A stretch of 64,000 nucleotides of DNA, from positions 1 to 64,000 of the forward strand of contig JAZRXL010000027.1 of NCBI GenBank assembly GCA_045600225.1, read 5' to 3'. The notes under the pieces are model-generated. The model saw only the letters and a program-made list of their open reading frames with translations. It searched no databases and had not been told where the DNA came from. The position numbers and the translations under genes were made by a program. Each line of letters begins with the position of its first letter. Position 1 is the stretch's first letter. Source of the DNA: UBA1181 sp045600225 (GTDB lineage Bacteria > Bacteroidota > Bacteroidia > Bacteroidales > Paludibacteraceae). This document shows, piece by piece, positions 23,882 to 33,503 of the stretch.

Positions 23882-24935
23882 GTATGAATTTCAAAAAATC
23901 ACCTTCTATATTTTCCCAATTATATTTTAGGGAAGACAAATTTAAATTATTTTGGCAATGCATCCTATAAATTTCAGGATTATCGACATAACGAAGTACT
24001 GTATTCACTATCTCATTTTCATCCATAGGATCCACCAAACATTCTACTGCAAATTCGGGAACTCCCTTTCGTATTGCCTTCAAATCTGAGTACACCATAG
24101 GTCTGCCTGCAGACATGTAATAAAACAATTTTATCGGCAAGCAATGTGTGTTTTCAAAATCATTATCTCTTAAATCGAAAAAAACATCTCCCGTTGAAAC
24201 ACTATGGCAAAAATCAGGGAAAGGCATCCATCGAGAATAAGAGACTTTTAAGTTTGGCAACAAATCATTCACTTCTGTTTCCGTCTCTGACGAAATCACT
24301 TTTAATTCAAAAGGAATAGAAGGTCGTTCTGCCGCAACCTTTTTAGCTACTGACAAAACTCTAAAATAACCTTTCTCTTCTGTAAGGTTTCCAGAATAAT
24401 ACAACACACAACCATCCTTCAATGACTGTTTTGCATCTCTTTTCAAAACACGACCCACAGGTGCATAATAAGACAAAAACATCATCCGTTTCCATGGGAA
24501 CAAAAAACGGAAAGGGAATGACTTGTAGTATTCTCCAAATATAAAAGCATCGCAATAAAAACCTGCCAATAAAGAAAGCAAAGACAAATAGAAAAAGCGC
24601 AAGACCTTACCAAAGAAAGAAGCATTGCGTAAATTTTTCTTAGAAGGATACCATTCTGTTATATCATATACAATCTTTACATCCGATTGTAAATTCTTCG
24701 CCACCCTCCTTGCCACACATACAGAAACAGGAGTATCACAAACAATCACATCTGGAGACACTTCCCTTAGATGATCATACAACCAGGATTTTTTCTCATC
24801 TCTTCCTTTCTCTTTTTGTTCATAAGCAGAGAAAATAAAAACCTCATCACCTATCTTACGAAGGGCTTCCGCCTCCTGATAAGCGACTCTGTCATCGTCC
24901 GCATTGTGAATCATTAAAGAAAAGGCAACTTTCAT
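23868..24935 (-). CDS. Glycosyltransferase, GT4-like
   Basis: This 355-residue protein has a GT-B layout. An N-terminal Rossmann half (KVAFSLMIHNADDDRVAYQEAEAL, VYDITEWYPSK) is followed by a C-terminal half. That half has LYYSGNLTEEKGYFRVLSVAKK and the donor-sugar region DNDFENTHCLPIKLFYYMSAGRPMVYSDLKAI. It should transfer an activated sugar to a surface polysaccharide. It overlaps the flippase gene by 14 bases and forms with it a small surface-glycan module with no polymerase nearby. Confidence 0.85.
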   Translation of the reverse strand: MKVAFSLMIHNADDDRVAYQEAEALRKIGDEVFIFSAYEQKEKGRDEKKSWLYDHLREVSPDVIVCDTPVSVCVARRVAKNLQSDVKIVYDITEWYPSKKNLRNASFFGKVLRFFYLSLLSLLAGFYCDAFIFGEYYKSFPFRFLFPWKRMMFLSYYAPVGRVLKRDAKQSLKDGCVLYYSGNLTEEKGYFRVLSVAKKVAAERPSIPFELKVISSETETEVNDLLPNLKVSYSRWMPFPDFCHSVSTGDVFFDLRDNDFENTHCLPIKLFYYMSAGRPMVYSDLKAIRKGVPEFAVECLVDPMDENEIVNTVLRYVDNPEIYRMHCQNNLNLSSLKYNWENIEGDFLKFIHDGF

Positions 24936-24948
24936 AAACGAAAAAAAA

Positions 24949-24969
24949 GGGATGTCCTATGGACATCCC
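24949..24969 (-). terminator. Terminator of the ferredoxin gene
   Basis: A 9-bp stem (GGGATGTCC / GGACATCCC) with a three-base loop is followed on the minus strand by TTTTTTTT, between the ferredoxin stop and the glycosyltransferase start. Confidence 0.85.
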
Positions 24970-24995
24970 AATTTGATTCTACTAATCAAGACTAA

Positions 24996-25160
24996 TTACT
25001 TTGAGATAGCACCTGCTGGACAAGCGTCTGCACAAGTTCCACACTCAGTACAAGCGTTAGCATCAATCTTATAGATGTCGCCCTCAGAGATTGCTCCTAC
25101 TGGACATTCTCCTGCGCAAGTACCACAAGCAACACAATCTTCACCAATTACGTAAGCCAT
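24996..25160 (-). CDS. 2[4Fe-4S] ferredoxin
   Basis: This 54-residue protein starts MAYVIGEDCVACGTCAGECPVGA. It has two full CxxCxxCxxxCP cluster motifs, Cys9-12-15-19 and Cys37-40-43-47, the clostridial-type bacterial ferredoxin pattern. It is a small cytoplasmic electron carrier, for example for pyruvate or 2-oxoacid:ferredoxin oxidoreductases. It is monocistronic, with a consensus promoter at 25189-25196 and a tight terminator at 24949-24969. It is short enough to be missed by length-filtered gene calling. Confidence 0.96.
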   Translation of the reverse strand: MAYVIGEDCVACGTCAGECPVGAISEGDIYKIDANACTECGTCADACPAGAISK

Positions 25161-25188
25161 AATCTAATCGTTTTAAAATTTAACACTA

Positions 25189-25196
25189 CAAAAGTA
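25189..25196 (-). promoter_or_regulatory. -7 box TACTTTTG of the ferredoxin gene
   Basis: Minus-strand consensus match, 28 bases upstream of the ATG at 25160. Confidence 0.6.
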
Positions 25197-25263
25197 TAAT
25201 AATAAATACAAAATCAAAAAGATTTGACTGTTTTTTTGTACAAAAAATATGGCTATTCGTCGG

Positions 25264-28200
25264 TTAATTTGAGGAGGTTTCTTCCACTCTATTCAATATT
25301 TGATACGCCTCATCTACTGTATCCACATCATTAAATAAAATCGATTTCTTTCCTGCCACATCTCTTAATTTACATCTTTCAACATGTGTCTGGTAATAAT
25401 TAATAATCTTACCAAATGCATCCGACTGAAAATAAGGAGAATTCTCAACTGTAATAAAATAACCGGCCATTCTATTTTGTTTCAATGTAAGCTTTTCGAA
25501 GCCTAACGATATCGCTATCCATCGTAAACGAACCAACAGCAACAGATTTCTTGTTTGATCAGGCAATTGACCAAATCTATCGATCAACTTGTTCTCAAAC
25601 CTCGACAACTCCTCTTCATCCCGAACATTATCCAATTCTCTGTACAACGACATTCGTTCAGAAACATTCTCCACATAATCAGAAGGGAAAGTCAGTTCCA
25701 AATCTGTTTCTACCTGACAATCTGTCACATACTGAAGTTTCTCTACATTTTTATCATCTTCCTCCTTATACAAATCGGAGAATTCGTCTACCTTCAACTC
25801 GGCCACCGCCTCATTCAATACTTTCTGATATGCCTCATAACCCAAATCCGCTATAAAACCACTCTGTTCTGCACCTAATAGATTTCCTGCTCCACGAATA
25901 TCCAAATCCTGCATTGCAATATTGAAACCACTTCCAAGATCCGAAAAACTTTCAATGGCTTGCAATCGCCTTCTTGCCTCTGGTGTAACCGAAGACAAAG
26001 GAGGTGCAAGCAAGTAACAGAATGCCCTTCTGTTACTTCTTCCCACACGTCCCCTCAACTGATGAAGGTCACTTAAGCCAAAGTTGTGTGCATTATTGAC
26101 AATTATTGTGTTACAATTAGATATATCTATACCCGACTCCACAATAGTTGTTGCCAACAAGACATCATATTCATAATCCAAGAAATCCAAGATTATTTTT
26201 TCCAAATCATCTGCTGGCATCTGTCCATGACCAATAGCAATCCTTGCTTCCGGAACAAGCCTATTAATCAAAGCGGCTATTTCTTGTAAGTTTTGGACTC
26301 TGTTGTTTATAAAAAAGACTTGACCATTTCTATCCAACTCATAACGAATAGCATCTCGTATCACATCTTCATTAAAAGTATGCAACTCTGTTTGAACAGG
26401 ATATCTGTTGGGTGGTGGTGTATTTATAACCGACAAGTCTCTTGCTCCCATAAGAGAAAACTGAAGCGTACGAGGTATTGGTGTTGCAGTCATTGTTAAA
26501 GTATCCACATTCACTTTCATCTGTTTTATCTTCTCTTTAACAGAAACTCCAAACTTTTGTTCCTCGTCTATTATCAACAATCCAAGATCTTTGAACTTAA
26601 TTTCCTTCCCCAATATTTTTTGAGTTCCAATCACAATATTCAAAGATCCTTCTTCCAACTCTTTCGATATGCGTTTCACCTCCTTACCAGTCTTTGATCT
26701 ATTTAAATAATCTACACGGCAAGGGAAATTCTTCAATCTTTCACTAAAAGTCTTATAATGCTGCAAAGCCAACACTGTAGTTGGAACCAAAATAGCAACC
26801 TGCTTATTATCACAAACTGCCTTAAACGCAGCCCTTATTGCAATCTCTGTTTTTCCAAAACCCACATCTCCACACACAAGGCGGTCCATAGGAAGATCTC
26901 TCTCCATATCCTGTTTAACCTCCTTCGTTGTCTTCAACTGATCGGGAGTATCTTCATAGATAAACGAGGCCTCTAATTCCGATTGTAAAAAAGTATCAGG
27001 AGAAAAGGCATAACCTTTTTCCTCTCTACGTTTCGCATAAAGAGCAATAAGGTCACGAGCAATATCCTTAACTTTTTTCTTTGTCTTTTCTTTTAATGTC
27101 TGCCATGCACCAGTTCCCAACTTGTTAATTGTCGGCGCATCCCCTTCCTTACTCTTATATCTTGAAATTTTATGGAGAGAATGGATACTCACCAACAAAA
27201 GATCATCGTTTTTATACAAGAGTTTAATTACCTCTTGCTTTTTCCCGTTAGCATCAATTTGTATCAATCCTCCAAACCGAGCGACACCATGATCTATGTG
27301 CACTACATAATCTCCTAATTTGAAACTATTAAGTTCCTTTAATGTCAATGCAACCTGACCATTTCGAGCACGATCCGACCGCAAAGAATACTTATGATAG
27401 CGTTCGAAAATTTGATGATCGGTGTAACAACACACACGCATATCTTCATCCACAAAGCCTTCGTGCAATGTTTTCGAGACTGGAATAAACGGTATGTTTT
27501 TCCCTTTGTCCTTAAAGATTGAATCTAATCTATCTATTTGATGTTTATTGTCACTCAAAAAGAAAACAGAGTATCCATCTTGAATCCTTTGGCTGAAATC
27601 TTTTGCTATCAAATCGAAATTTTTGTTGAACACAGGTTGCGGTGCAGACCTGAACTCTATCTTTTCCGATCCTTTCAATCCGCAATGTCCTCCAAAATCC
27701 ACCAATCTAAAAGAATCCATTTTTTTGAGGAATTCATACCCATCAACAAACACATTCTCAACATCTTTCTCCTGTGTTTCTATAAGGATTTCAGAGAAAA
27801 TCTTAAAATCGGAAAAGGATATCAAGGAGTGTTCTGGCAAGAAATTCAGAATGGTATCTGAGACCACTTTTTGATCGTGTATATTAGGAACGATGGAAAT
27901 GAAATCCTTTTGTTCTTTCGACAATTGTGTTTCTACTTCAAATGTACGTATCGAGTCTATTTCATCTCCAAAAAAATCTATTCGATAAGGGTCTTCACTC
28001 GAAAAAGAATAAACATCTATGATACTTCCACGCACAGAATATTGACCAGGTTCATAAACAAAATCCACTCGTGAGAAGCCAAATTCATTTAACATTTGGA
28101 TTAAGAACAGAGAATCGACAGTCTCCCCCACTTTAACATTAAATGTTTTTTCTTTAAGGACTTCTGTTTTCACAACTAACTCTGTGCAAGCTTCTGGATA

Positions 28201-28575
28201 GGAGACGACAAAGAACTTCGATTTTTTATTTTCCAAACAATTGAGGACCTCCGTTCTCAAGATCTCACTAGCCGGATCCTGCTGGTGCTGTCCATATTTA
28301 GCAGTAGGTTTAAATGATGTCGGATAGAAGTAAACATCTTCCTGCCCCAAAATCTGCGTAATATCGTGATAAAAGTACGCGGCACTTTCCGAATCATTCA
28401 TCACAACAAACATCTGCTGTGTACCCTTTTGATACAAAAAAGAGAACAACAACGCGCGGAAAGAACCATCCAACCCCTTTAAGTTGAGAGTACGATTCTT
28501 TCCTTTTATCCACTCATTCACTGCAAGAGCCTGATTACTAAGCTCAACGCACTTTAACAATTCAACAATTTCCAA
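25264..28575 (-). CDS. mfd: Transcription-repair coupling factor
   Basis: Mfd removes RNA polymerase stalled at DNA damage and recruits UvrA. The protein is 1103 residues, as expected. It has an N-terminal UvrB-homology region, an RNA-polymerase-interaction (CarD-like) domain near residues 410-470 (KLGDYVVHIDHGVARFGG) and a RecG-like helicase core. The core has Walker A GDVGFGKTEIA, IDEEQKFG and QLRGRVGRSNRRAF, followed by the C-terminal TRCF domain. There is no ATG near the 5' end; the TTG at 28575 lies 18 bases after a consensus -7 box and is the best start. Confidence 0.97.
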   Translation of the reverse strand: MEIVELLKCVELSNQALAVNEWIKGKNRTLNLKGLDGSFRALLFSFLYQKGTQQMFVVMNDSESAAYFYHDITQILGQEDVYFYPTSFKPTAKYGQHQQDPASEILRTEVLNCLENKKSKFFVVSYPEACTELVVKTEVLKEKTFNVKVGETVDSLFLIQMLNEFGFSRVDFVYEPGQYSVRGSIIDVYSFSSEDPYRIDFFGDEIDSIRTFEVETQLSKEQKDFISIVPNIHDQKVVSDTILNFLPEHSLISFSDFKIFSEILIETQEKDVENVFVDGYEFLKKMDSFRLVDFGGHCGLKGSEKIEFRSAPQPVFNKNFDLIAKDFSQRIQDGYSVFFLSDNKHQIDRLDSIFKDKGKNIPFIPVSKTLHEGFVDEDMRVCCYTDHQIFERYHKYSLRSDRARNGQVALTLKELNSFKLGDYVVHIDHGVARFGGLIQIDANGKKQEVIKLLYKNDDLLLVSIHSLHKISRYKSKEGDAPTINKLGTGAWQTLKEKTKKKVKDIARDLIALYAKRREEKGYAFSPDTFLQSELEASFIYEDTPDQLKTTKEVKQDMERDLPMDRLVCGDVGFGKTEIAIRAAFKAVCDNKQVAILVPTTVLALQHYKTFSERLKNFPCRVDYLNRSKTGKEVKRISKELEEGSLNIVIGTQKILGKEIKFKDLGLLIIDEEQKFGVSVKEKIKQMKVNVDTLTMTATPIPRTLQFSLMGARDLSVINTPPPNRYPVQTELHTFNEDVIRDAIRYELDRNGQVFFINNRVQNLQEIAALINRLVPEARIAIGHGQMPADDLEKIILDFLDYEYDVLLATTIVESGIDISNCNTIIVNNAHNFGLSDLHQLRGRVGRSNRRAFCYLLAPPLSSVTPEARRRLQAIESFSDLGSGFNIAMQDLDIRGAGNLLGAEQSGFIADLGYEAYQKVLNEAVAELKVDEFSDLYKEEDDKNVEKLQYVTDCQVETDLELTFPSDYVENVSERMSLYRELDNVRDEEELSRFENKLIDRFGQLPDQTRNLLLLVRLRWIAISLGFEKLTLKQNRMAGYFITVENSPYFQSDAFGKIINYYQTHVERCKLRDVAGKKSILFNDVDTVDEAYQILNRVEETSSN

Positions 28576-28593
28576 GATTAAGAAATTTTTTCA

Positions 28594-28601
28594 CAAAGAT
28601 A
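28594..28601 (-). promoter_or_regulatory. -7 box TATCTTTG of mfd
   Basis: Minus-strand match 18 bases upstream of the TTG start codon. It limits how far upstream mfd can begin. Confidence 0.55.
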
Positions 28602-28626
28602 GCGAATAAATTTCCAAACCATTTTT

Positions 28627-28634
28627 TAAATTTG
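28627..28634 (+). promoter_or_regulatory. -7 box TAAATTTG of the GT2 gene
   Basis: Plus-strand match that overlaps the first codon of the longest open frame. That frame therefore cannot be translated from its end, which moves the start to the GTG at 28659, 24 bases downstream. Confidence 0.6.
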
Positions 28635-28658
28635 CATAAACGTATAAAAAATAAAATT

Positions 28659-29408
28659 GTGGAAACTAACGACGGCATAGTAATTATACCAACGTATAAT
28701 GAGAAGGAAAACATTGAAAACATTTGTAGAGCAGTGTTCTCCTTACCAAAGCATTTCCATGTTTTGGTGATTGATGATGGATCTCCGGATGGGACAGGGG
28801 CCATTGTCAAAAATCTACAAACAGAGTTTCCCGATCGTCTGTTCATTATAGAAAGAGCAGGAAAGCAAGGATTGGGCACAGCATACATTACTGGATTTAA
28901 ATGGTCTTTGGAACATGGATACGAGTATGTATTCGAAATGGATGCTGATTTCTCTCACAATCCAAACGACTTGCTAAATCTACACAAAGCATGTTCTGTG
29001 GAAGGTGCTGATTTAGCAATCGGATCGCGTTATATCAGTGGCGTAAATGTGGTTAACTGGCCAATGGGTCGAGTTCTAATGTCCTATTTCGCTTCTATAT
29101 ATGTGCGCATTGTAACAGGAATGAAGGTTGCCGACACAACAGCAGGATTCAAATGTTACAGAAAAGAGGTTCTTGAAACTATCGAATTAGACAAAATACG
29201 ATTCAAGGGATATGCATTTCAAATAGAGATGAAATACACAACATACAAATGTGGATTCACCATCAAAGAAGTTCCTATCATATTCGTCAATCGAGTATTA
29301 GGAAATTCAAAGATGAGTGGAGGTATTTTCGGAGAAGCTTTATTCGGAGTAATTCGTTTGAAATGGGATAGTTTCTTCCGTAAGTATCCACAAAAAGGGA
29401 GTAAATAA
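28659..29408 (+). CDS. Polyprenol-phosphate mannosyltransferase-like GT2
   Basis: This 249-residue GT-A enzyme matches the dolichol-phosphate mannose synthase group. Its features are VIIPTYNEKENIENI at the start, VIDDGSPDGTGAIV, FEMDADFSHNP (the DxD metal/nucleotide site), LAIGSRYISGV and TTAGFKCYRKEVLE. There are no clear C-terminal membrane helices, so it is the single-domain form. It would make polyprenyl-phosphate sugar donors for surface glycosylation. The GTG start is chosen because a -7 box covers the only earlier candidate. It precedes pyrC by 28 bases. Confidence 0.9.
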   Translation: METNDGIVIIPTYNEKENIENICRAVFSLPKHFHVLVIDDGSPDGTGAIVKNLQTEFPDRLFIIERAGKQGLGTAYITGFKWSLEHGYEYVFEMDADFSHNPNDLLNLHKACSVEGADLAIGSRYISGVNVVNWPMGRVLMSYFASIYVRIVTGMKVADTTAGFKCYRKEVLETIELDKIRFKGYAFQIEMKYTTYKCGFTIKEVPIIFVNRVLGNSKMSGGIFGEALFGVIRLKWDSFFRKYPQKGSK

Positions 29409-29436
29409 AGGGTTCTAACTATTAAAATTACAAAAA

Positions 29437-30783
29437 ATGAAAAACATACTTATCCATAAGGTAAAAATCATAAACGAGGGAAACTCATACAAGGGTTCCG
29501 TATTGATTGAGGGTGATAAAATCTCGAAGATTTTCAAGGATGAAGTTCCTGAGAACATACTAAAAAATGCGGAAATCATAGATGGAGAAGACAAGTGGTT
29601 ATTACCAGGTGTAATAGACACGCACGTTCATTTCAGAGAACCAGGTCTAACTCAAAAAGGAGATTTTGAAAGCGAGTCGAAGGCCGCAGTTGCCGGTGGT
29701 GTTACATCCATAATGGACATGCCAAACACCAACCCTCAAACCACTTCCATGAAAGAGATTGACAACAAAATTGCTTTGGCAGAACAAAAATGCTTAACCA
29801 ACTTCTCTTTCTATCTTGGTGCTACAAACGACAACATCGATGAGGTTGTAAATGTAGACAAAAGCAAGGTATGTGGTATCAAAGTGTTTGTTGGTGCATC
29901 AACAGGAAACATGAGAGTTGACAATCCTGCTATTTTGGAGAGAATATTCAAAGAATCTCCTATCTTGGTTGCCACTCATAATGAGGATGAAGCCATGATC
30001 CAAGAGAACTTAGCAAAAGTAAAAGCGGAACTCGGAGATCAACCAATTCCAATTTCTTACCACGAAATCATTAGAAACTCTGATGCTTGCTACAAGTCAA
30101 CATCTAAAGTTATTGATTTGGCAAAGAAGTACGGAACCAAACTTCATGTGCTTCATCTTACCACGGCAAAAGAGATGGCTCTATTCAACAACAAGCCATT
30201 GGAGGAAAAACAAATTACAGCAGAAACCTGTGTTGGTTATTTGTGGTTTGATGATAGAGATTACGAAAGATTAGGTGCGAAGATAAAATGCAACCCTTCT
30301 ATCAAGAAAGAAAAAAGTAGAGTTAATCTACTAAAGGCCATAGAAGCAAATATCATTGACACAATTGCAACAGACCATGCTCCACACTTGGCAAGCGACA
30401 AAGAGGGAGACTGCCTACATGCAGCATCCGGATACCCTTCTATCCAACACTCTCTTCAAATGATGTTGGAACTTGCAAAGAAAGGAAATTTCACAAGAGA
30501 GCAAGTTGTTGAAAAGATGTGCCACAACCCTGCTAAACTTTTCAACATTGAAAAGAGAGGTTTCATCAGAAAAGGATTTTATGCAGATTTAGTTCTAGTT
30601 GAGCCTAACAATCCAACAAAAGTCACAAAAGAATCCTTGCAATACAAATGCGGTTGGTCTCCTATGGAAGGAGAAACTCTCAACTACAAAATATGCAAGA
30701 CATTGGTAAACGGAGTGGTAGTTTACGACGAAGGAGCATTCAACACTGACAAGAAAGGTAAGTTAATCTCATTTAGTCGATAA
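29437..30783 (+). CDS. pyrC: Dihydroorotase
   Basis: This 448-residue amidohydrolase closes carbamoyl-aspartate to dihydroorotate in pyrimidine synthesis. It has the zinc motifs DTHVHFREPG, VATHNED, LHVLHLTTA and TIATDHAPHLASDKE, and the substrate loop MDMPNTNPQT. These fit the class I/AllB-like dihydroorotase type common in Bacteroidota. An allantoinase is possible by family but unlikely without purine-degradation genes. It is followed by a strong terminator. Confidence 0.92.
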   Translation: MKNILIHKVKIINEGNSYKGSVLIEGDKISKIFKDEVPENILKNAEIIDGEDKWLLPGVIDTHVHFREPGLTQKGDFESESKAAVAGGVTSIMDMPNTNPQTTSMKEIDNKIALAEQKCLTNFSFYLGATNDNIDEVVNVDKSKVCGIKVFVGASTGNMRVDNPAILERIFKESPILVATHNEDEAMIQENLAKVKAELGDQPIPISYHEIIRNSDACYKSTSKVIDLAKKYGTKLHVLHLTTAKEMALFNNKPLEEKQITAETCVGYLWFDDRDYERLGAKIKCNPSIKKEKSRVNLLKAIEANIIDTIATDHAPHLASDKEGDCLHAASGYPSIQHSLQMMLELAKKGNFTREQVVEKMCHNPAKLFNIEKRGFIRKGFYADLVLVEPNNPTKVTKESLQYKCGWSPMEGETLNYKICKTLVNGVVVYDEGAFNTDKKGKLISFSR

Positions 30784-30805
30784 GACAGGCAATATTGAAT
30801 AATGG

Positions 30806-30833
30806 CAAGAGGATCTCGTTCGGGATCCTCTTG
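30806..30833 (+). terminator. Terminator of pyrC
   Basis: A perfect 10-bp stem (CAAGAGGATC / GATCCTCTTG) with an eight-base loop is followed by TTTTTT. Confidence 0.85.
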
Positions 30834-30903
30834 TTTTTTGCGGTATTCGTCGACAAAAATCATCTGTTGGTCTAAATTAAAGAATCATCAACATTTTCTT
30901 CAA

Positions 30904-30911
30904 TAAATTTG
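30904..30911 (+). promoter_or_regulatory. -7 box TAAATTTG of the TolC gene
   Basis: Consensus match 20 bases before the ATG at 30932. Confidence 0.6.
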
Positions 30912-30931
30912 CAAACAAATCATATAGTATT

Positions 30932-32239
30932 ATGAATTACAAAATCATTTTCTGCTCCATATTGATAGTACTTCAGTTTCAAGTCAATGCCCAAAAGGTG
31001 TGGAATATAGACGATTGCTTAAATTACGCGTTGGAGCAAAACATCGACTTGCAAAAGGGACGAATCTCAACAGAAGAAAGCAAAATCAATATAAAACAAG
31101 CAAAAGCACAATGGCAACCAACCCTTTCTTTTTCCACCTCCCACTCCTTAAACAACAGTCCCTGGGTTCCGGAAGGCAAAGATCACACATCTTACAACGG
31201 GAACTACGGATTAGGTGCAGGATGGACTGTCTTTAATGGATTCAAAAGGAAATACGCCATCAAACAACAGGAAGTTCAAGGAGAAATTAGCAGAATATCA
31301 GAAGATGAAATCATAGAGAATTTGAAAATATCCGTACTCTCCTATTACATACAAGTACTCTATGCAGAAGAAAATCTAAAAGTAAAGACTAGTTCCCTTG
31401 AAGTTGCAAAAGCGCAGGACGAAAGGTCTTCTCAACTTTACGAAGCAGGTGCAATATCAAAAAGCGATTATTCTCAAATCAAAGCTCAATACGTAAATGA
31501 ATATCATCAGTACGTAGAGGCAAAGAATAACTTAACGGAAGCTAAATTAAATCTAAAATTGCTTTTAAAGTTAAATGCTGACGAAGAGATGGAGGTACTC
31601 GTTCCTGTCATTTCAGAAGAGAGCATAACAAAAAGCCTTCCTAACAAAACCGAAATATACGAAACTGTTTTATCTACCCGACCTGAAATACAAGCAGCAA
31701 AATTAAACGAGGAAATATCTGAACTAAAGATAAAGGCCGCGAAATCGGGCTACTACCCAAGTATCAACCTAAGTGCAGGTGTTAGTACGGGACATAACAG
31801 CATATCCGACCTAAATTTTGGAGATCAAATGAAACAAAATTTCGGAGAAAATGTAGGGATATCGTTAAATTATTCGATTTTAGACAACAGAAACAGAAAA
31901 TCTGAAGTAGAAAAGGCGAAGTTAGAAAAAAAATTAGTATATTTGCAGACAGATAAAATTAAGGACGACATGAGAAAACTTATTGAGTCTGCCTACAATG
32001 ATGCAATTGCAGCTCAGTTAAGTTATGTAGCGTCAATCAGCAGTGAGGAGGCTGCGCAAGCAAGTTACGATCTCACAAAAGAAAAATACGAATTGGGAAT
32101 CAAGAACCCTTATGAGATGTTGAATGAGAGGAATTCTTTACTAAACGCGCAAGAACAGACCCTACAAGCCAAGTATACGGCCATTCTAAACATACAGATT
32201 CTGAATGTTTATCAAGGGCTTCCAATCGTAATGGAATAG
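30932..32239 (+). CDS. TolC family outer-membrane channel protein
   Basis: This 435-residue protein has a signal peptide (MNYKIIFCSILIVLQFQVNAQ). It carries the tandem outer-membrane efflux protein domains with the WNIDDCLNYALEQNIDLQ opening, long coiled helices and the LGIKNPYEMLNERNSLLNAQ segment typical of TolC. It would form the outer-membrane exit duct of an efflux or type I secretion pump. No membrane-fusion or RND/ABC partner gene is adjacent, so it is an orphan here. It has its own promoter and terminator. Confidence 0.92.
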   Translation: MNYKIIFCSILIVLQFQVNAQKVWNIDDCLNYALEQNIDLQKGRISTEESKINIKQAKAQWQPTLSFSTSHSLNNSPWVPEGKDHTSYNGNYGLGAGWTVFNGFKRKYAIKQQEVQGEISRISEDEIIENLKISVLSYYIQVLYAEENLKVKTSSLEVAKAQDERSSQLYEAGAISKSDYSQIKAQYVNEYHQYVEAKNNLTEAKLNLKLLLKLNADEEMEVLVPVISEESITKSLPNKTEIYETVLSTRPEIQAAKLNEEISELKIKAAKSGYYPSINLSAGVSTGHNSISDLNFGDQMKQNFGENVGISLNYSILDNRNRKSEVEKAKLEKKLVYLQTDKIKDDMRKLIESAYNDAIAAQLSYVASISSEEAAQASYDLTKEKYELGIKNPYEMLNERNSLLNAQEQTLQAKYTAILNIQILNVYQGLPIVME

Positions 32240-32303
32240 ATAATATAGAAACTTTTTCATAATAGTGTTTGTTTTCATTTTTAGAACGAATAAACGTTCA
32301 GGG

Positions 32304-32331
32304 AAACACCAAGTTGGGAAACTTGGTGTTT
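32304..32331 (+). terminator. Terminator of the TolC gene
   Basis: A 12-bp perfect stem (AAACACCAAGTT / AACTTGGTGTTT) with a four-base loop is followed by a T run. Confidence 0.85.
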
Positions 32332-32426
32332 TTTCTTTATAAACCTTTTTCATGAACATTTCATTTTCAAACCTACTCATCCGTATTTATTATATACATA
32401 TTGCAACATTTATGAGAAAAAAATCT

Positions 32427-32434
32427 TAAATTTG
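32427..32434 (+). promoter_or_regulatory. -7 box TAAATTTG of pheS
   Basis: Consensus match that overlaps the first codon of the longest open frame and so selects the ATG at 32462 as the pheS start. Confidence 0.6.
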
Positions 32435-32461
32435 CAGAATAAAAGAATTAGAGGAAAGAAA

Positions 32462-33481
32462 ATGAAAGAGCGTATTAAAGAACTTTTAGAAGAAGTCAAG
32501 GGATTACAAGCAATCAACAAAGATGACTTAGAATCTTTAAGAATCAAGTACTTAAGCAAAAAAGGAAAGATTACTTCTTTGTTCAATGATTTCAGAACCG
32601 TTTCTAACGAGCAAAAAAGAGAAGTTGGTCAACTACTCAACGACCTAAAAAATACCGCTCAAGAAAAAATCAACGAACTTAAGTCAAGTTTAGACAGCAA
32701 AGAATCAGAGGAGAACAAATTAGACCTAACCCGTACCCCAGATCCAATAGAACTAGGTACAAGACACCCTCTATCCATCGTTAAAACAGAGATTGCCGAC
32801 ATTTTTGGACGTTTGGGCTTTGTTGTTGCAGAGGGTCCTGAAGTCGAAGACGACTGGCATGTGTTTTCAGCACTTAACTTCCCTCCAGAACACCCTGCGA
32901 GAGATATGCAAGACACATTCTTTGTAACAAGAGATCCAGATGTTCTACTACGCACTCACACCTCTTCTGTTCAAACAAGAATAATGACCACCCAAGAACC
33001 TCCTATTAGAGTTCTTTGTCCTGGTCGTGTTTACAGAAACGAGGCGATATCTTACAGAGCACACTGCTTCTTCCACCAAGTGGAAGGATTATATATCGAT
33101 AAGAATGTTTCTTTCGCAGACTTAAAGCAAGCCTTACTTTATTTTGCAAAAGAGATGTTCGGAGAAGGAACCAAGATTAGATTGCGTCCTTCATACTTCC
33201 CATTCACAGAGCCATCTGCCGAAATGGATATTTCTTGTAACCTATGCGGAGGAAAGGGTTGCCAATTCTGTAAAGGAACTGGCTGGGTTGAAATTCTTGG
33301 ATGCGGAATGGTAGATCCCAATGTACTTGAGAGCTGTGGAATCGATAGCAAGGTATATTCCGGATACGCATTTGGAATGGGTATAGAGCGTATAACAAAC
33401 CTTAAGTACCAAGTAAAAGACTTGCGTATGTTCTCAGAAAACGACGTGAGATTCTTGGATCAATTCAAATCAGCATATTAA
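32462..33481 (+). CDS. pheS: Phenylalanyl-tRNA synthetase alpha subunit
   Basis: PheS forms the catalytic alpha subunit of the (alpha-beta)2 enzyme. The 339-residue product starts with the helical arm (MKERIKELLEEVKGLQAINKDDLESLRIKYLSKKGKI). The class II core contains GTRHPLS, FHQVEGLYID, PSYFPFTEPSAEMD and the motif 3 segment GFGMGIERI-like YAFGMGIERITNLKY. A CNLCGGKGCQFCKGTGW zinc-like loop is present. pheT is not in this window, which is common in this phylum. Bactofilin follows 22 bases later. Confidence 0.97.
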   Translation: MKERIKELLEEVKGLQAINKDDLESLRIKYLSKKGKITSLFNDFRTVSNEQKREVGQLLNDLKNTAQEKINELKSSLDSKESEENKLDLTRTPDPIELGTRHPLSIVKTEIADIFGRLGFVVAEGPEVEDDWHVFSALNFPPEHPARDMQDTFFVTRDPDVLLRTHTSSVQTRIMTTQEPPIRVLCPGRVYRNEAISYRAHCFFHQVEGLYIDKNVSFADLKQALLYFAKEMFGEGTKIRLRPSYFPFTEPSAEMDISCNLCGGKGCQFCKGTGWVEILGCGMVDPNVLESCGIDSKVYSGYAFGMGIERITNLKYQVKDLRMFSENDVRFLDQFKSAY

Positions 33482-33503
33482 CCAGAAAAAACACGATAAA
33501 AAA

